From Roseiarcus sp963764955 (GTDB lineage Bacteria; Pseudomonadota; Alphaproteobacteria; Rhizobiales; Beijerinckiaceae), in NCBI GenBank assembly GCA_963764955.1, contig CAVXVE010000060.1:38368-102367 (forward strand): a stretch of DNA of 64,000 nt. Reading direction: 5' to 3'. Shown piece after piece: positions 1 to 9,050 of this stretch (positions are counted from its first letter, which is position 1; each line of letters begins with the position of its first letter). The notes under the pieces are model-generated. The model ran no database searches, was not told the DNA's origin, and saw only the letters and a program-made list of their open reading frames with translations. A program made the position numbers and the translations under genes.

Positions 1-855
1 AACAGGCCGGAGGGCCGCCACACCAGGACGGCGATAATGATCGCGAGCGCAACCGAAAGCTTGACCTCGTCGCCGACCACATAGGCGCCCACGAGGTTGC
101 CGAGCACGCCCACCACAATCCCGCCAAAGACAGCGCCGAACGGACTGTCGATGCCGCCCAGCACCGCGCCAGCGAAGGCGTAGAGGAGAACGCCGCCCAT
201 CATGTTGGGATCGAGATAGACGATCGGCGCCGCCATCATGCCGGCGACCGAGCCGATCGCCGCCGCCAGCCCCCAGCCGATCGCCAGCATCCACCCGACC
301 CGGATGCCGACCAGCCGGCTGGACACCGGATTCTGCGCCGCCGCCCGCATGGCGAGGCCGAGCGGCGTGAAGCGGAAGAACGCGTAAACCAGCGCCAGCA
401 CGCACAAGGTCACAACGATCGAGCCCGCCTCATGCGCCGACATGTAGCCAGCACCGAACCACGGACGCCCGGTGAACGGCGAGTTCGAACGACGTCACCG
501 AATAGCCGTAGAGCCACCCGGCGAGCGAATTGAAGATGAAGGCGAGCCCGATGAACACGATCACCGAAGCGAGCACCGGGGCGCTGGCGAAGGGCCGCAC
601 GACCAGACGCTCGATGAGGATTCCGCCGATGAACGAAGCTACGACGGTCGCCGCGAAAGCGCCCCAGTAGGGCCAGCCGGAGTCCATCAGCTTCCAGGCG
701 AAATAGGTCGAGAACATCGCCATCTCGCCCTGGGCGAAATTGATGAGCTGCGTCGCCTGGTAGATCATCACCAGCGCCAGCGCCATGATCGCATAGACCC
801 CGCCGAGCGCGAGGCCGGAAGCCACTTGATGCAGGAACTCGCCCACGCTTCCCAA
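1..855 (-). CDS. livH: Branched-chain amino acid-type ABC transporter permease LivH (partial, one frameshift)
   Basis: Inner-membrane permease of a HAAT-family ABC importer. The N-terminal part (855 down to about 490) has the LivH hallmarks: GGVYAIMALALVMIYQAT, NFAQGEMAMFSTY and several hydrophobic helices. At about 485-488 one extra base shifts the frame. In the next frame the protein continues (SPFTGRPWFGAGYMSAHEAG, then TPLGLAMRAA and GAVLGGIDSPFGAVFGGI) to VLVWRPSGLF at the window edge, so the C-terminus lies outside. It starts just downstream of livF on the same strand, and livM is expected beyond position 1. The shift is probably a sequencing error because both halves are well conserved. 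The substrate is unknown, since HAAT systems also carry amides and aromatic acids. Confidence 0.85.
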
Positions 856-863
856 GCGCTCCC

Positions 864-1576
<713 letters not shown>

Positions 1577-1580
<4 letters not shown>

Positions 1581-2395
1581 TTCGCGCTCCCGAGATAGGC
1601 GCGCACCACATCCCGATTGGCGCGGACCTCGTCCGGCTTGCCGTCGGCGATGACCCGGCCGAAGTCGAGCGCGACCACCTGGTCGCTGACCCGCATGACC
1701 AGATTCATGTGATGCTCGACCAGAAGCACGGCGACGCCGCGCCGGTCGCGGATGGCGCGGATTTCGTCGGCGAGGCCGTCGACTTCCGCATGATTGAGCC
1801 CGCCGGCGGGCTCATCCAACAGCAACAGTTTTGGCGCGTTGGCGAGCGCGCGCGCGAGCTCGACCCGTTTACGAACCCCGAACGACAGCGCGCCCGCAGG
1901 ACGGTCCGCAACGCTTTTGAGGCCGAATTCCTCGATCAGCGCGTCGGCGCGCTCGGCGATCTTTCCTTCCTCGCGCCGCGCCCGCGGAAGGCTAAGCGCA
2001 TTGGCCAGAAATCCGCCGCTTGCCATCGCGTGCGCGCCCACGCACACGTTCTGGCGCACGGTCATGGTCGAAAACAAAGCGACGTTCTGGAACGTCCTCG
2101 CGACGCCGAGCGAAACGAGCTCATGCCTGGCGACGCTGGCAAGCGGCCGCCCGTCGAACACGATCGACCCTGCAGCCGGATCATAGAGGCGCGAGATGCA
2201 ATTGAAGAGGGTCGTCTTGCCTGCGCCGTTCGGGCCGATCAAGCCGCAGATCGCGCCGCGCGCGACCTCGAAGGAAACGTCCTCGAGCGCCGTCACGCCG
2301 CCGAACCGGATCGTCAGCCCCTGAACCGCCAGCAGGGAGGCCTGGAGGTCCGCATCATGATCCGCGCCTCCGGCTCTCGCCTCGGCCAGCTCCAT
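1577..2395 (-). CDS. livG: Branched-chain amino acid-type ABC transporter ATPase LivG
   Basis: ATPase of 272 aa, with Walker A GPNGAGKTT, a LivG-type Q-loop region (ARTFQNVALFSTMTVRQNV), signature LSFGVRKRVELARAL, Walker B LLLLDEPAGG and H-switch VEHHMNLVM. The first ~20 residues before LLAVQGLTIRFGG are not conserved in the family, so a later start is possible. It is the first gene of the livG-livF-livH set in transcription order. The region upstream (2396-2521) contains no substrate-binding protein, so that gene must lie elsewhere or beyond the left edge. Confidence 0.92.
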
Positions 2396-2521
2396 GGGCT
2401 TCCCATTCCCGTCATCGTTCGGCTCGTCGAGGCAGGCCGCCGGTCACAGTCTTGACGTTTCTGGCTGGCTTGTCACCTGCTTTGTTATTAGGACTTTAGT
2501 AGATGGCGCGGACGACGGGGT

Positions 2522-3335
2522 TCACGCGCGGCGCGCGAGAAAATCGAGCGCCCCCGCCTTGAACGCCTTGTCGCCGACCGCGAGGTTGTGATCGCGGCCG
2601 GGAATGGCGAGCGCCTCAGCCCGGGGCAGCAAAACGACGAGCTTCGAGGGATCGCCCGCAAGCGCGTCGCGCGCGCCGACCGCGACCAGCGTCGGTTGTG
2701 TTAAGCGCGCCGCCTCCTCCTGAGTCAGGCGCCGGCGGAAGCCGCGGGCGCAGGCGGAGAGCGCGGCGCGGTCGCTCTTCGTCTGCTCGGCGAAGGCGCG
2801 GAACAGGCGCTGCGTCGGATTGGCGAGGCCGTCGAGCGACGGCGCCTCCAGAGCTTCGGCGATCGCCTCCGGCAATCCGGCGTCGCGCACAAGCCGGTCG
2901 CCGAGACCGCCGAGCACGAGCGAGCGCACACGGTTGGGTTCCGCGAGCGCGAGGAAGCTCGCGATGCGCGCGCCCATCGAATAACCCATTACGTCCGCTC
3001 GCTCGATTCCGAGATGCGCGAGCAGGTTGACCGCATCCAGAAGTCATGAGATCGGCGCGATAGTTGGCGGGCGATTGGAGCTTTGCGCTTTGCCCGTGGC
3101 CGCGATTGTCGAACGCCACGACGCGGCGCCCGGCCTGCGTCAGCGTTTCGACCCAACGCGGGTTCACCCAGTTGACGCGGTGGCTGGAGGCGAAGCCATG
3201 GATCAGCAGGATCGGCTCGCCAAGGTCATGCGCCCGGGGCGCGACATCGATGAACGCGATCTCGACACCATCCGACGAGAAACGCCTGAGCTCGGGGGCG
3301 CCGCCCAGCTCGCCGTCGCGCATGGACCGCTGCAA
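2522..3335 (-). CDS. Alpha/beta-fold hydrolase (one frameshift)
   Basis: Cytosolic alpha/beta hydrolase. The N-terminal half holds the oxyanion-hole strand ILLIHGFASSHRVNW and VVAFDNRGHGQSAK. One extra base near 3041-3046 moves the frame, after which the protein resumes with LDAVNLLAHLGIERADVMGY and the nucleophile elbow GYSMGA. The late part has an acid strand (TLVAVGARDALAG) and the catalytic His in IPGRDHNLAV. Together they give a normal-size protein of about 270 aa. A TTG at 3335 is preceded by GGAGG at good spacing, so I use it; ATG at 3323 is the alternative. The substrate is not deducible. Confidence 0.8.
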
Positions 3336-3448
3336 TTTCCGCCTCCGATGACCAACCTCGCGCCTCGGACCGAAAACGACTAAGGTCCGCCGACAGGATT
3401 ACCACAGGAGCGGCGATTTTCGCGGCGCCGATAAAGGTGAGGAACGCC

Positions 3449-4051
3449 ATGAAGGGATTGGGACCGGTCAGCCGAGCGATCGCGATCGCAACGCTGGTGT
3501 GCTTCGCAGCGCCACAAGCTGAAGCGATCGAAGCGTATGGAACCGGGATCGCTTCGCAAGGCGGTGACGGCCTCCTGGTTCAGGTTCGCGGGGGACGCGG
3601 GGGCGGCGGCCACCGCCACGGCGGGGGAATGCATCGCGGCGGGGGCGGGATGCACCGAGGCGGCGGCATGCATAGGGGCGGCGCGCATGGCGTGAACCGC
3701 GGAAATTTCAACCGCGGCGCTTACGCGCATCGTGGAGGTGCCCACGCCAATCGCAACATCAACAGGAACGTGAATCGCAACGTCAACCGCAATGTGAATC
3801 GGAACGTCCACCGAAACGTCAACGTCAATCGCGGGGCCTACGGCTACCGCGGCGGCGCCTACCACGGCAATTGGGCGCGGCCGGGCTGGTATCGGTGGGG
3901 TGCGGGCGGCGCGGTCGCGGCCGGCGCGGCGCTCGGCTTCGTCAGCGCTGCGGCCGCCGCTTCGTGGGCCGGCGCGGCTCCGGGCCCGAATCTCTGCTGG
4001 TACTACACCGACCCGAGCCGCCGTCAGGGCTTCTGGGACGCCTGCCCATAA
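3449..4051 (+). CDS. Secreted Gly/His/Asn-rich low-complexity protein
   Basis: About 200 aa. A signal peptide (hydrophobic SRAIAIATLVCFAAPQAEA) is followed by a Gly-His-Arg-rich tract (repeats of GGGMHRGG), an Asn-Arg tract built on the 4-residue unit NRNV, then a membrane-like or glycine-zipper-like GAVAAGAALGFVSAAAAA and a C-terminus WYYTDPSRRQGFWDACP. The function is unknown. The C-terminal motif recurs in secreted proteins of Hyphomicrobiales (from memory). An ATG at 3449 is preceded by AAAGGTGAGG; a GTG at 3437 lies inside that ribosome-binding site, so ATG is preferred. A paralogue with another repeat unit sits at 13918-14406. Confidence 0.8.
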   Translation: MKGLGPVSRAIAIATLVCFAAPQAEAIEAYGTGIASQGGDGLLVQVRGGRGGGGHRHGGGMHRGGGGMHRGGGMHRGGAHGVNRGNFNRGAYAHRGGAHANRNINRNVNRNVNRNVNRNVHRNVNVNRGAYGYRGGAYHGNWARPGWYRWGAGGAVAAGAALGFVSAAAAASWAGAAPGPNLCWYYTDPSRRQGFWDACP

Positions 4052-4114
4052 GCAAGCAAAGCCCCGACGCTCGGAAAACAGAGCGCGGGCGGCGGTCGTC
4101 AACGAAGGGCGGCG

Positions 4115-4660
4115 TCAACCGCCCTTCACCGGGATCTTCTTGGTCGGCTTCTGGGCCTCGGGTTTCTTCGGCAGCGTCAACTTCAGCACGCCATTCTTGA
4201 AGTTGGCCTCGATCTTGTCGGCGTCGACCGTTTCGGGAATGCGAACCGAGCGGGCGAACGAGCCGAAGCGCCGCTCGCGCAGGTGGAAGTCCTGCTTCTT
4301 CTCGACCTTGTCCTCTTCCTTATGCCCCTTGACCGTCAGCACGCCGCCGGCGACGTCGACGCTGATGTTCTTCTCGTCGAGCCCTGGCATCTCGGCTGTC
4401 AACTCGAACGCATTGTCGCGCTCGACCAGATCGATCGCTGGCTGCGCAACCCAGGAATCCGCCTGCCAGAACGGCTCGAGATCGAACGCGGGCCGGCGCA
4501 ACGGCGGGCGGAACGGGTTCAATGTGAAGTCTTCGAACAACCGGTCGACGTCCCTGCGCAGGGCCTCGAACGGGCGCCACGCCTGCATGAGGCTGGCCGT
4601 CGGGGGTGCGCCTGCGGCCGCTCGCTTCTCGACGGGGACGTTGCTCTCATCTTTCGCCAT
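4115..4660 (-). CDS. Small heat-shock protein, Hsp20/alpha-crystallin family
   Basis: 181 aa. ATP-independent holdase chaperone that binds unfolding proteins in the cytoplasm. The alpha-crystallin domain covers about residues 70-165: PAIDLVERDNAFELTAEMPG, DEKNISVDVAGGVLTVKGHK, the RERRFGSFARSVRIPE box and the terminal strand NGVLKLTLPKK. The C-terminal tail has KKIPVKGG, an I-x-P-like oligomerisation tail. A ribosome-binding site GGAGG precedes the ATG. It appears monocistronic. A heat-shock promoter is expected upstream, but I could not identify a convincing one by eye. Confidence 0.93.
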   Translation of the reverse strand: MAKDESNVPVEKRAAAGAPPTASLMQAWRPFEALRRDVDRLFEDFTLNPFRPPLRRPAFDLEPFWQADSWVAQPAIDLVERDNAFELTAEMPGLDEKNISVDVAGGVLTVKGHKEEDKVEKKQDFHLRERRFGSFARSVRIPETVDADKIEANFKNGVLKLTLPKKPEAQKPTKKIPVKGG

Positions 4661-5015
4661 TTGCTTCCTCCATATCTCTCATGGTTTCATGCGGCCGCGC
4701 CGCCGGAATTGACGGAGCGCAAGCGCCGCGCGCGGTCTATGTCCATTTAGCGGCTTAACCCGCCGACTGTGTGACGGAGCACGCTTCGCGGCGGAGGCGG
4801 CTCGCCAAGACTGACCGCTCAGCCTGCGCCTCTTAGACGCGTATGCCCTTCTTCTCGGAAGGCTGCCGCTGGACGCAGGCCAGGATCACTTGACGGAACC
4901 GTAGGACAGGCTAAAAAAAAATTATATCTGGCTTGCCCGACCTGCTGTTTGAGCGGACTCGCCGCCGTTAAAATTCTGACTTGAGCGCTTCGACATTTAT
5001 TTTTGGAGTGCACCT
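4661..5015. other. Intergenic region between divergent hsp20 and hypothetical gene
   Basis: About 355 bp without a recognisable gene. It must hold the promoter of hsp20 (leftward) and of the gene at 5016 (rightward). Near 4911-4928 there is an unusually AT-rich patch with a run of nine A followed by TTATAT, in contrast to the GC-rich surroundings. It could be a promoter or UP element for the rightward gene. No terminator or RNA gene was seen. Confidence 0.5.
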
Positions 5016-5939
5016 ATGGCGACCCCCGTATCTGACGAACAAGCCGAAACGATCGACGCCTATTTCGGCGACGGCGTCTTTGATACCTGGCATGGGTTCG
5101 ATGTCGAAGCCGACATGCAATTGAGCCGCAAGAAGAAGGCGGATACGAGCCTGTGGCATCTCGACCATGGGTTCGCGGTGCTTTCCCCGTATGGAACGGA
5201 CTGGGTGGAGAAGCTGCAGAACGACTGTGCGTGGGCCATCGACCTGATCAAGCAGAAAAAGTTTCCCGATCCGGCGCAATTCAATCCGCTCCTCAAGATT
5301 TTCCCAGTGGCGCTGGACGCCGCCGACTTGATGCTGAGCGACGCGGAAGCCATTCCGGTCACATGGCTGATGCTTGGCGCGGCCGTCACTCCGTCAGTCG
5401 GCTTGGCGGCGGCGGCCGGACAGATCCAGAGGGAGCTACTCGAACTCGACGATCTTCTGAGCGACGCGATGGCGGAAGAAGTCGAAGTGGAGATCAAGAG
5501 CTTCCTTGGGGTGGCTATCACAACGTTCGAGCTCTTTACCCCGGGTCTCGGTTGGCTGGCGCTGGCCAGCACGACTGCGGCCGAGGCCATTCTCTCGGGC
5601 TACAACACCCCCGTAGGCGGGACGAAATACGCCGCAGGGGGAGCGGAAGCCATCGAGAAGCTCGAGATCGGTAGCCATAAAGTCCAGCACGTTGCAGGGC
5701 GAGGCGGGAAACTGCTTACGATTGCCGGCTTCTATTTCGACGTGGACGAGGTGCTGAGCGCGAAGGGCAATGTCAAAAAGATCAAGAGTCTGATGGAGGA
5801 CGCAAAGAAGAAGTTCGACGGCATTCAGGGCGCGCTGAACCTCGCCATAAGGGGCTATCAGAGGCTGAACCATATCCTCAATACGACCGAGGCGGACGCG
5901 CAGAAGGAGATCGAACTCGAAGCGGCGCGAACGAGATGA
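5016..5939 (+). CDS. Hypothetical protein with two hydrophobic segments and a helical C-terminus
   Basis: 307 aa, no family recognised. The start ATG is preceded by TTTTGGAG, a good ribosome-binding site. Residues 1-100 are soluble and mixed. Hydrophobic stretches lie near residues 112-135 (TWLMLGAAVTPSVGLAAAAG) and 162-192 (FLGVAITTFELFTPGLGWLA). Between them is a very acidic helix (LLELDDLLSDAMAEEVEVEI). The last 55 residues are Lys/Glu-rich and probably helical. There is no signal peptide. The pattern of a helical hairpin without export signal recalls pore-forming or contact-dependent effectors, but that is only an impression. It stands alone between divergent hsp20 and a convergent regulator. 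Confidence 0.7.
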   Translation: MATPVSDEQAETIDAYFGDGVFDTWHGFDVEADMQLSRKKKADTSLWHLDHGFAVLSPYGTDWVEKLQNDCAWAIDLIKQKKFPDPAQFNPLLKIFPVALDAADLMLSDAEAIPVTWLMLGAAVTPSVGLAAAAGQIQRELLELDDLLSDAMAEEVEVEIKSFLGVAITTFELFTPGLGWLALASTTAAEAILSGYNTPVGGTKYAAGGAEAIEKLEIGSHKVQHVAGRGGKLLTIAGFYFDVDEVLSAKGNVKKIKSLMEDAKKKFDGIQGALNLAIRGYQRLNHILNTTEADAQKEIELEAARTR

Positions 5940-6090
5940 CTTGATCCAGCAGTACTCGTACAGTCTGATCCAGCCGGTCGCATGGAGGCTGGTCGACGAC
6001 TACTCGAGATTTTCAAAGCCTTGAACGCGCCAACGCGAACCGCGTCGCGCTCTCCAGTGGTATTGCGCAGCGCCGGCCGGAAAGGCGCCG

Positions 6091-6930
6091 TCAGGCAAGC
6101 AGTGACTTGATCCGATCGGCGTCCTCGGGCGTCGCCGGATTGTAGACCACCATGGCAAGGTCGGTTCGTCCATCGATGGCAAAGGCGGAATATTCGAACG
6201 CGATCGGACCGAGCACCGGGTGCCGGATATGCTTGACGGCCTCGCCATGGTGGCTGGGAACATCATTGTCGCGCCACATCGCCTTGAACTCGGGACTGAG
6301 GCGGCACAGTTCGTCGACGAGAGGCTCGACCTCGGCTGCGGCTCCGGCGCGGGCCGCGTCCACCCTGAAGGCGCCCAACACGAAACGCGCCACGCTTGCC
6401 CAGTCGTATTGCGCGGCGCGGGCGCGCGGGTCGAGAAAGATGAAGCGCAAGATGTTGCGCTGTTCCGGCGGCAGCGATCCGTAGTCGACGAGCATCACAG
6501 TCGCAGCCCGGTTCCAGGCGACGACGTCGTATTTCGCATTTCTGATGAGCGCAGGACTCGGGTCCAGCGCATCCAGCACGCGCTGCAGACGCGGCGTGGC
6601 GCCGTCGTTCGTGCGGTAGCGCGCTTCGGGCGGACGGCCGAGGCCGAGCAGGAAAAGATGCTCGCGTTCGACCTCCGTGAGCATGAGGGCGCGCGAGATC
6701 CGATTGAGCACGTCGGCCGAGGGCGCTCCGCCCCGCCCTTGCTCGAGCCACGTGTACCAGGTCGGGCTGATATTTGCCCGCTGGGCGACCTCCTCGCGGC
6801 GCAATCCAGGCGTACGGCGACGCTCCGCGGCAAAGCCGAGCGCGGTCGGATCGAGTTTCGTGCGCCGGTCTTTTAGATAGCCGCCGAGCCGGCTCTCGTT
6901 CGTAGCAGGGGTGTTCATCCTGTTAGCCAT
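6091..6930 (-). CDS. Helix-turn-helix regulator, XRE family with MmyB-like ligand-binding domain
   Basis: 279 aa. N-terminal XRE helix-turn-helix (about residues 13-80) with the diagnostic RRTPGLRREEVAQRANIS and WYTWLEQGR. The C-terminal MmyB-like sensory domain has LDALDPSPALIRNAKYDVVA, WNRAA, NILRFIFLDPRAR and LSPEFKAMWRDNDV. Regulators of this type commonly control a divergent dehydrogenase or SDR gene, as here, where SDR genes start at 7010. The 79-bp divergent spacer is AT-rich (TTATAATAGGATAAGATC) and probably holds both promoters and the operator. ATG at 6930 is used; the Met codon at 6918 is an alternative. Confidence 0.9.
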   Translation of the reverse strand: MANRMNTPATNESRLGGYLKDRRTKLDPTALGFAAERRRTPGLRREEVAQRANISPTWYTWLEQGRGGAPSADVLNRISRALMLTEVEREHLFLLGLGRPPEARYRTNDGATPRLQRVLDALDPSPALIRNAKYDVVAWNRAATVMLVDYGSLPPEQRNILRFIFLDPRARAAQYDWASVARFVLGAFRVDAARAGAAAEVEPLVDELCRLSPEFKAMWRDNDVPSHHGEAVKHIRHPVLGPIAFEYSAFAIDGRTDLAMVVYNPATPEDADRIKSLLA

Positions 6931-7009
6931 TATAATAGGATAAGATCACTACTTTACTACAATAACTCAAGAGCACAGGCTTGTCTCCAACGAAACGTGG
7001 AGACTGCTC

Positions 7010-7985
7010 ATGCGCGTATTTGTCACAGGCGCAACAGGCTGGATCGGCTCAGCCGTCGTGAAGGAGTTGCTGTCGTCAGGGCATGAGGTCACGGGACTGA
7101 CCACAACGAGGGATGGAGCGCGCAAACTGCAGGCGCTCGGCGCCAGGGCGCGCATGGGAAGGCTTCAAGACCACGCCCTGCTGCGCGAGGGCGCCGCCGA
7201 GTTCGGACGGGGTGATCCACCTGGCCTTCATCCACGGGCTCTCGAACATGAGTTTGCCGACCCGCATCAGACTGTTCGCCGGGGTCCTGAAAGGTGGGAT
7301 CGTCCAGAGCTTTCTGAGGATCCTTGCGGAAACGGAATCGGGCGCCATCCGGACTTTGGGCGCCGGTCTTGAAAACTCGAAGCGCCCCTTGGTCGTGGCG
7401 TCGGGCGTTCTTGCCCTGCCGCAGGGCAAGGTTTCGACCGAGCGCGACAACCATGTGCCGGGCGGTCCAAACAGGTCTTTCTCCGAGAAAGCGGCGCTGG
7501 ACCTGATCGCACGCGGCGTCCGTTCTTCAATCGTGCGGCTGCCACCGACCGTGCATGGCGCAGGCGAACACGGTTTCATGTCCCGAATCATCGCGGCAGC
7601 GCGCAAGAAGGGCGTTTCGCCCTATATCGGCGACGGCTCAAACCGATGGCCGGCGGTGCATGTTTCCGACGCGGCGAGGCTCTTTCGTCTCGCGCTTGAA
7701 AAAGGAGACGCGGGCGCAAAATTCCACGGCGTCGATGACGTCGGCGTCCCCTTTCGCGAGATTGCATCCCTGATCTCCACCAAGCTTAACGTCCCGACCG
7801 TCGGGATTCCGGCGGCGAAGGCCGGCAAGCATTTCGGAATCATCGGCAATTTCGTCGGTCTCGATAATCCGGCGTCCAGCGAATGGACCCGGGATGCGCT
7901 GGGTTGGCGACCCGAGCGTCCCGGCCTGCTTGCCGACATGGATGCTCATTATTTTGCGTCCGCCGGTCTGGCCGCCGCAGCGTAA
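7010..7985 (+). CDS. SDR family NAD-dependent epimerase/dehydratase-like protein (one frameshift)
   Basis: Extended/atypical SDR. N-terminal Rossmann motif VTGATGWIGSAVVKELL (Gly-rich NAD(P)-binding loop). An extra base at about 7199-7202 breaks the frame (GAAEF... should read GAAESDGVIHLAF). The remainder continues to 7985 with VASGVLALPQGK, SSIVRLPPTVHG, RWPAVHVSDAARLFRLALEK and LGWRPERPGLLADM. The usual length would be about 325 aa. It is the first of two tandem paralogues, divergent from an MmyB-type regulator that probably controls both. Substrate unknown. Confidence 0.82.
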
Positions 7986-8025
7986 CGACGACTCCCAATC
8001 CTTCGACAGACAGAGAGGTTTGCTC

Positions 8026-8913
8026 ATGCGTGTATTTGTCACCGGCGCGACCGGATTTATCGGCTCGGCCGTCGTCAAGGAATTGATCGCCGCGGGCCAT
8101 CAGGTGACCGGCGTCTACCGTTCAGATGAGAAGGCGCCGGCCCTGGCCGCCGCGGGGGTCGAAATCTATCGCGGATCGATTGACGATCCGGAAAGCCTGA
8201 AGGATGGCGCCGCCCGTTCGGATGGCGTCATCCATCTTGCGTTCAACCACGATTTTTCGAAGTTCGCAGCCAATTGCGACACCGATCGACGCGTCATCAA
8301 GGCGCTCGGCTCGGTTCTCGCCGGCTCCGACCGGCCCCTGATCGTGACGTCGGGAACCGCGATCGCCAAGGTCGCGCCCGGTCAGCTCGCGATCGAGGAC
8401 GCGCCTTCGGTCACGTCCAACGACTTCCCCCGCGCGGCTTCCGAAGAGGCGACCGCCGACGTCGCCGCCAACGGAGTCAACACGTCCGTGATTCGCCTGC
8501 CGCAGGTTCACGACCCGGAGCGGCAGGGGCTGATCAGTCCCTGGATCTCGATCGCCCGGGAAAAGGGCGTCTTCGCCTATGTCGGCGAGGGACGGAACCG
8601 TTGGCCCGCGGCGCATGTTTCGGATGTCGCCCGCCTCTACAGGCTGGCGATCGAAAAGGCGGAGCGCGGCGCGATCTATAATGCGGTCGGGGAGGAAGGC
8701 GTTCCGGCGCGCGATATTGCGGAAACCATTGGTCGGCGCCTGAAGCTGCCGGTCAAATCCATCCAGCCTGAGGAGGCGGGAGGCTATTTCGGCTGGCTTG
8801 CCCATCTGGCCGCGCGCGACATGCCCGCCTCGAGCGAGAGGACGCAGGAGAAGCTCGGATGGCGGCCGACAGGCCCTTCTTTGATCTCCGATCTCGAACG
8901 GCTGCCTGTCTGA
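8026..8913 (+). CDS. SDR family oxidoreductase (tandem paralogue)
   Basis: 295 aa. Rossmann loop VTGATGFIGSAVVKELIAAG, then RSDGVIHLAFNHDF, LIVTSGTAIAK, SVIRLPQVHD, RWPAAHVSDVARLYRLAIEK and LGWRPTGPSLISDL. The reading frame is open further upstream, but ATG 8026 is chosen because GAGAGG lies 9 bp before it and because it aligns with the start of the upstream paralogue (both begin MRVFVTGATG). The 40-bp gap to the first copy indicates co-transcription. It is intact, unlike its neighbour. Probably a short NAD(P)-dependent reductase of unknown substrate. Confidence 0.88.
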   Translation: MRVFVTGATGFIGSAVVKELIAAGHQVTGVYRSDEKAPALAAAGVEIYRGSIDDPESLKDGAARSDGVIHLAFNHDFSKFAANCDTDRRVIKALGSVLAGSDRPLIVTSGTAIAKVAPGQLAIEDAPSVTSNDFPRAASEEATADVAANGVNTSVIRLPQVHDPERQGLISPWISIAREKGVFAYVGEGRNRWPAAHVSDVARLYRLAIEKAERGAIYNAVGEEGVPARDIAETIGRRLKLPVKSIQPEEAGGYFGWLAHLAARDMPASSERTQEKLGWRPTGPSLISDLERLPV

Positions 8914-9050
8914 TAGAACCGAAGCCCGCGCGAACGAGCGGAAGCGTCGCGGCGGCCACGTCTTCGCAATTGCGCGGGAGCGTGGACACGCAAGGGCCGC
9001 GGGCGGATAATGCCGCCGCGGCCCTCGCCGGCCGCCGCTTCTTAAGGTTC

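Noticed and set aside
3380..4102. Minus-strand ORF opposite the Gly-rich secreted protein
   Set aside because: Its Val/Ala repeats are the antisense reading of NRNV and GGGMHRGG codons; no ribosome-binding site.
4661..4760. A sigma-32 promoter for hsp20
   Set aside because: A GCTTGCG-like -35 can be found but no matching CCCCAT-type -10 at proper distance.
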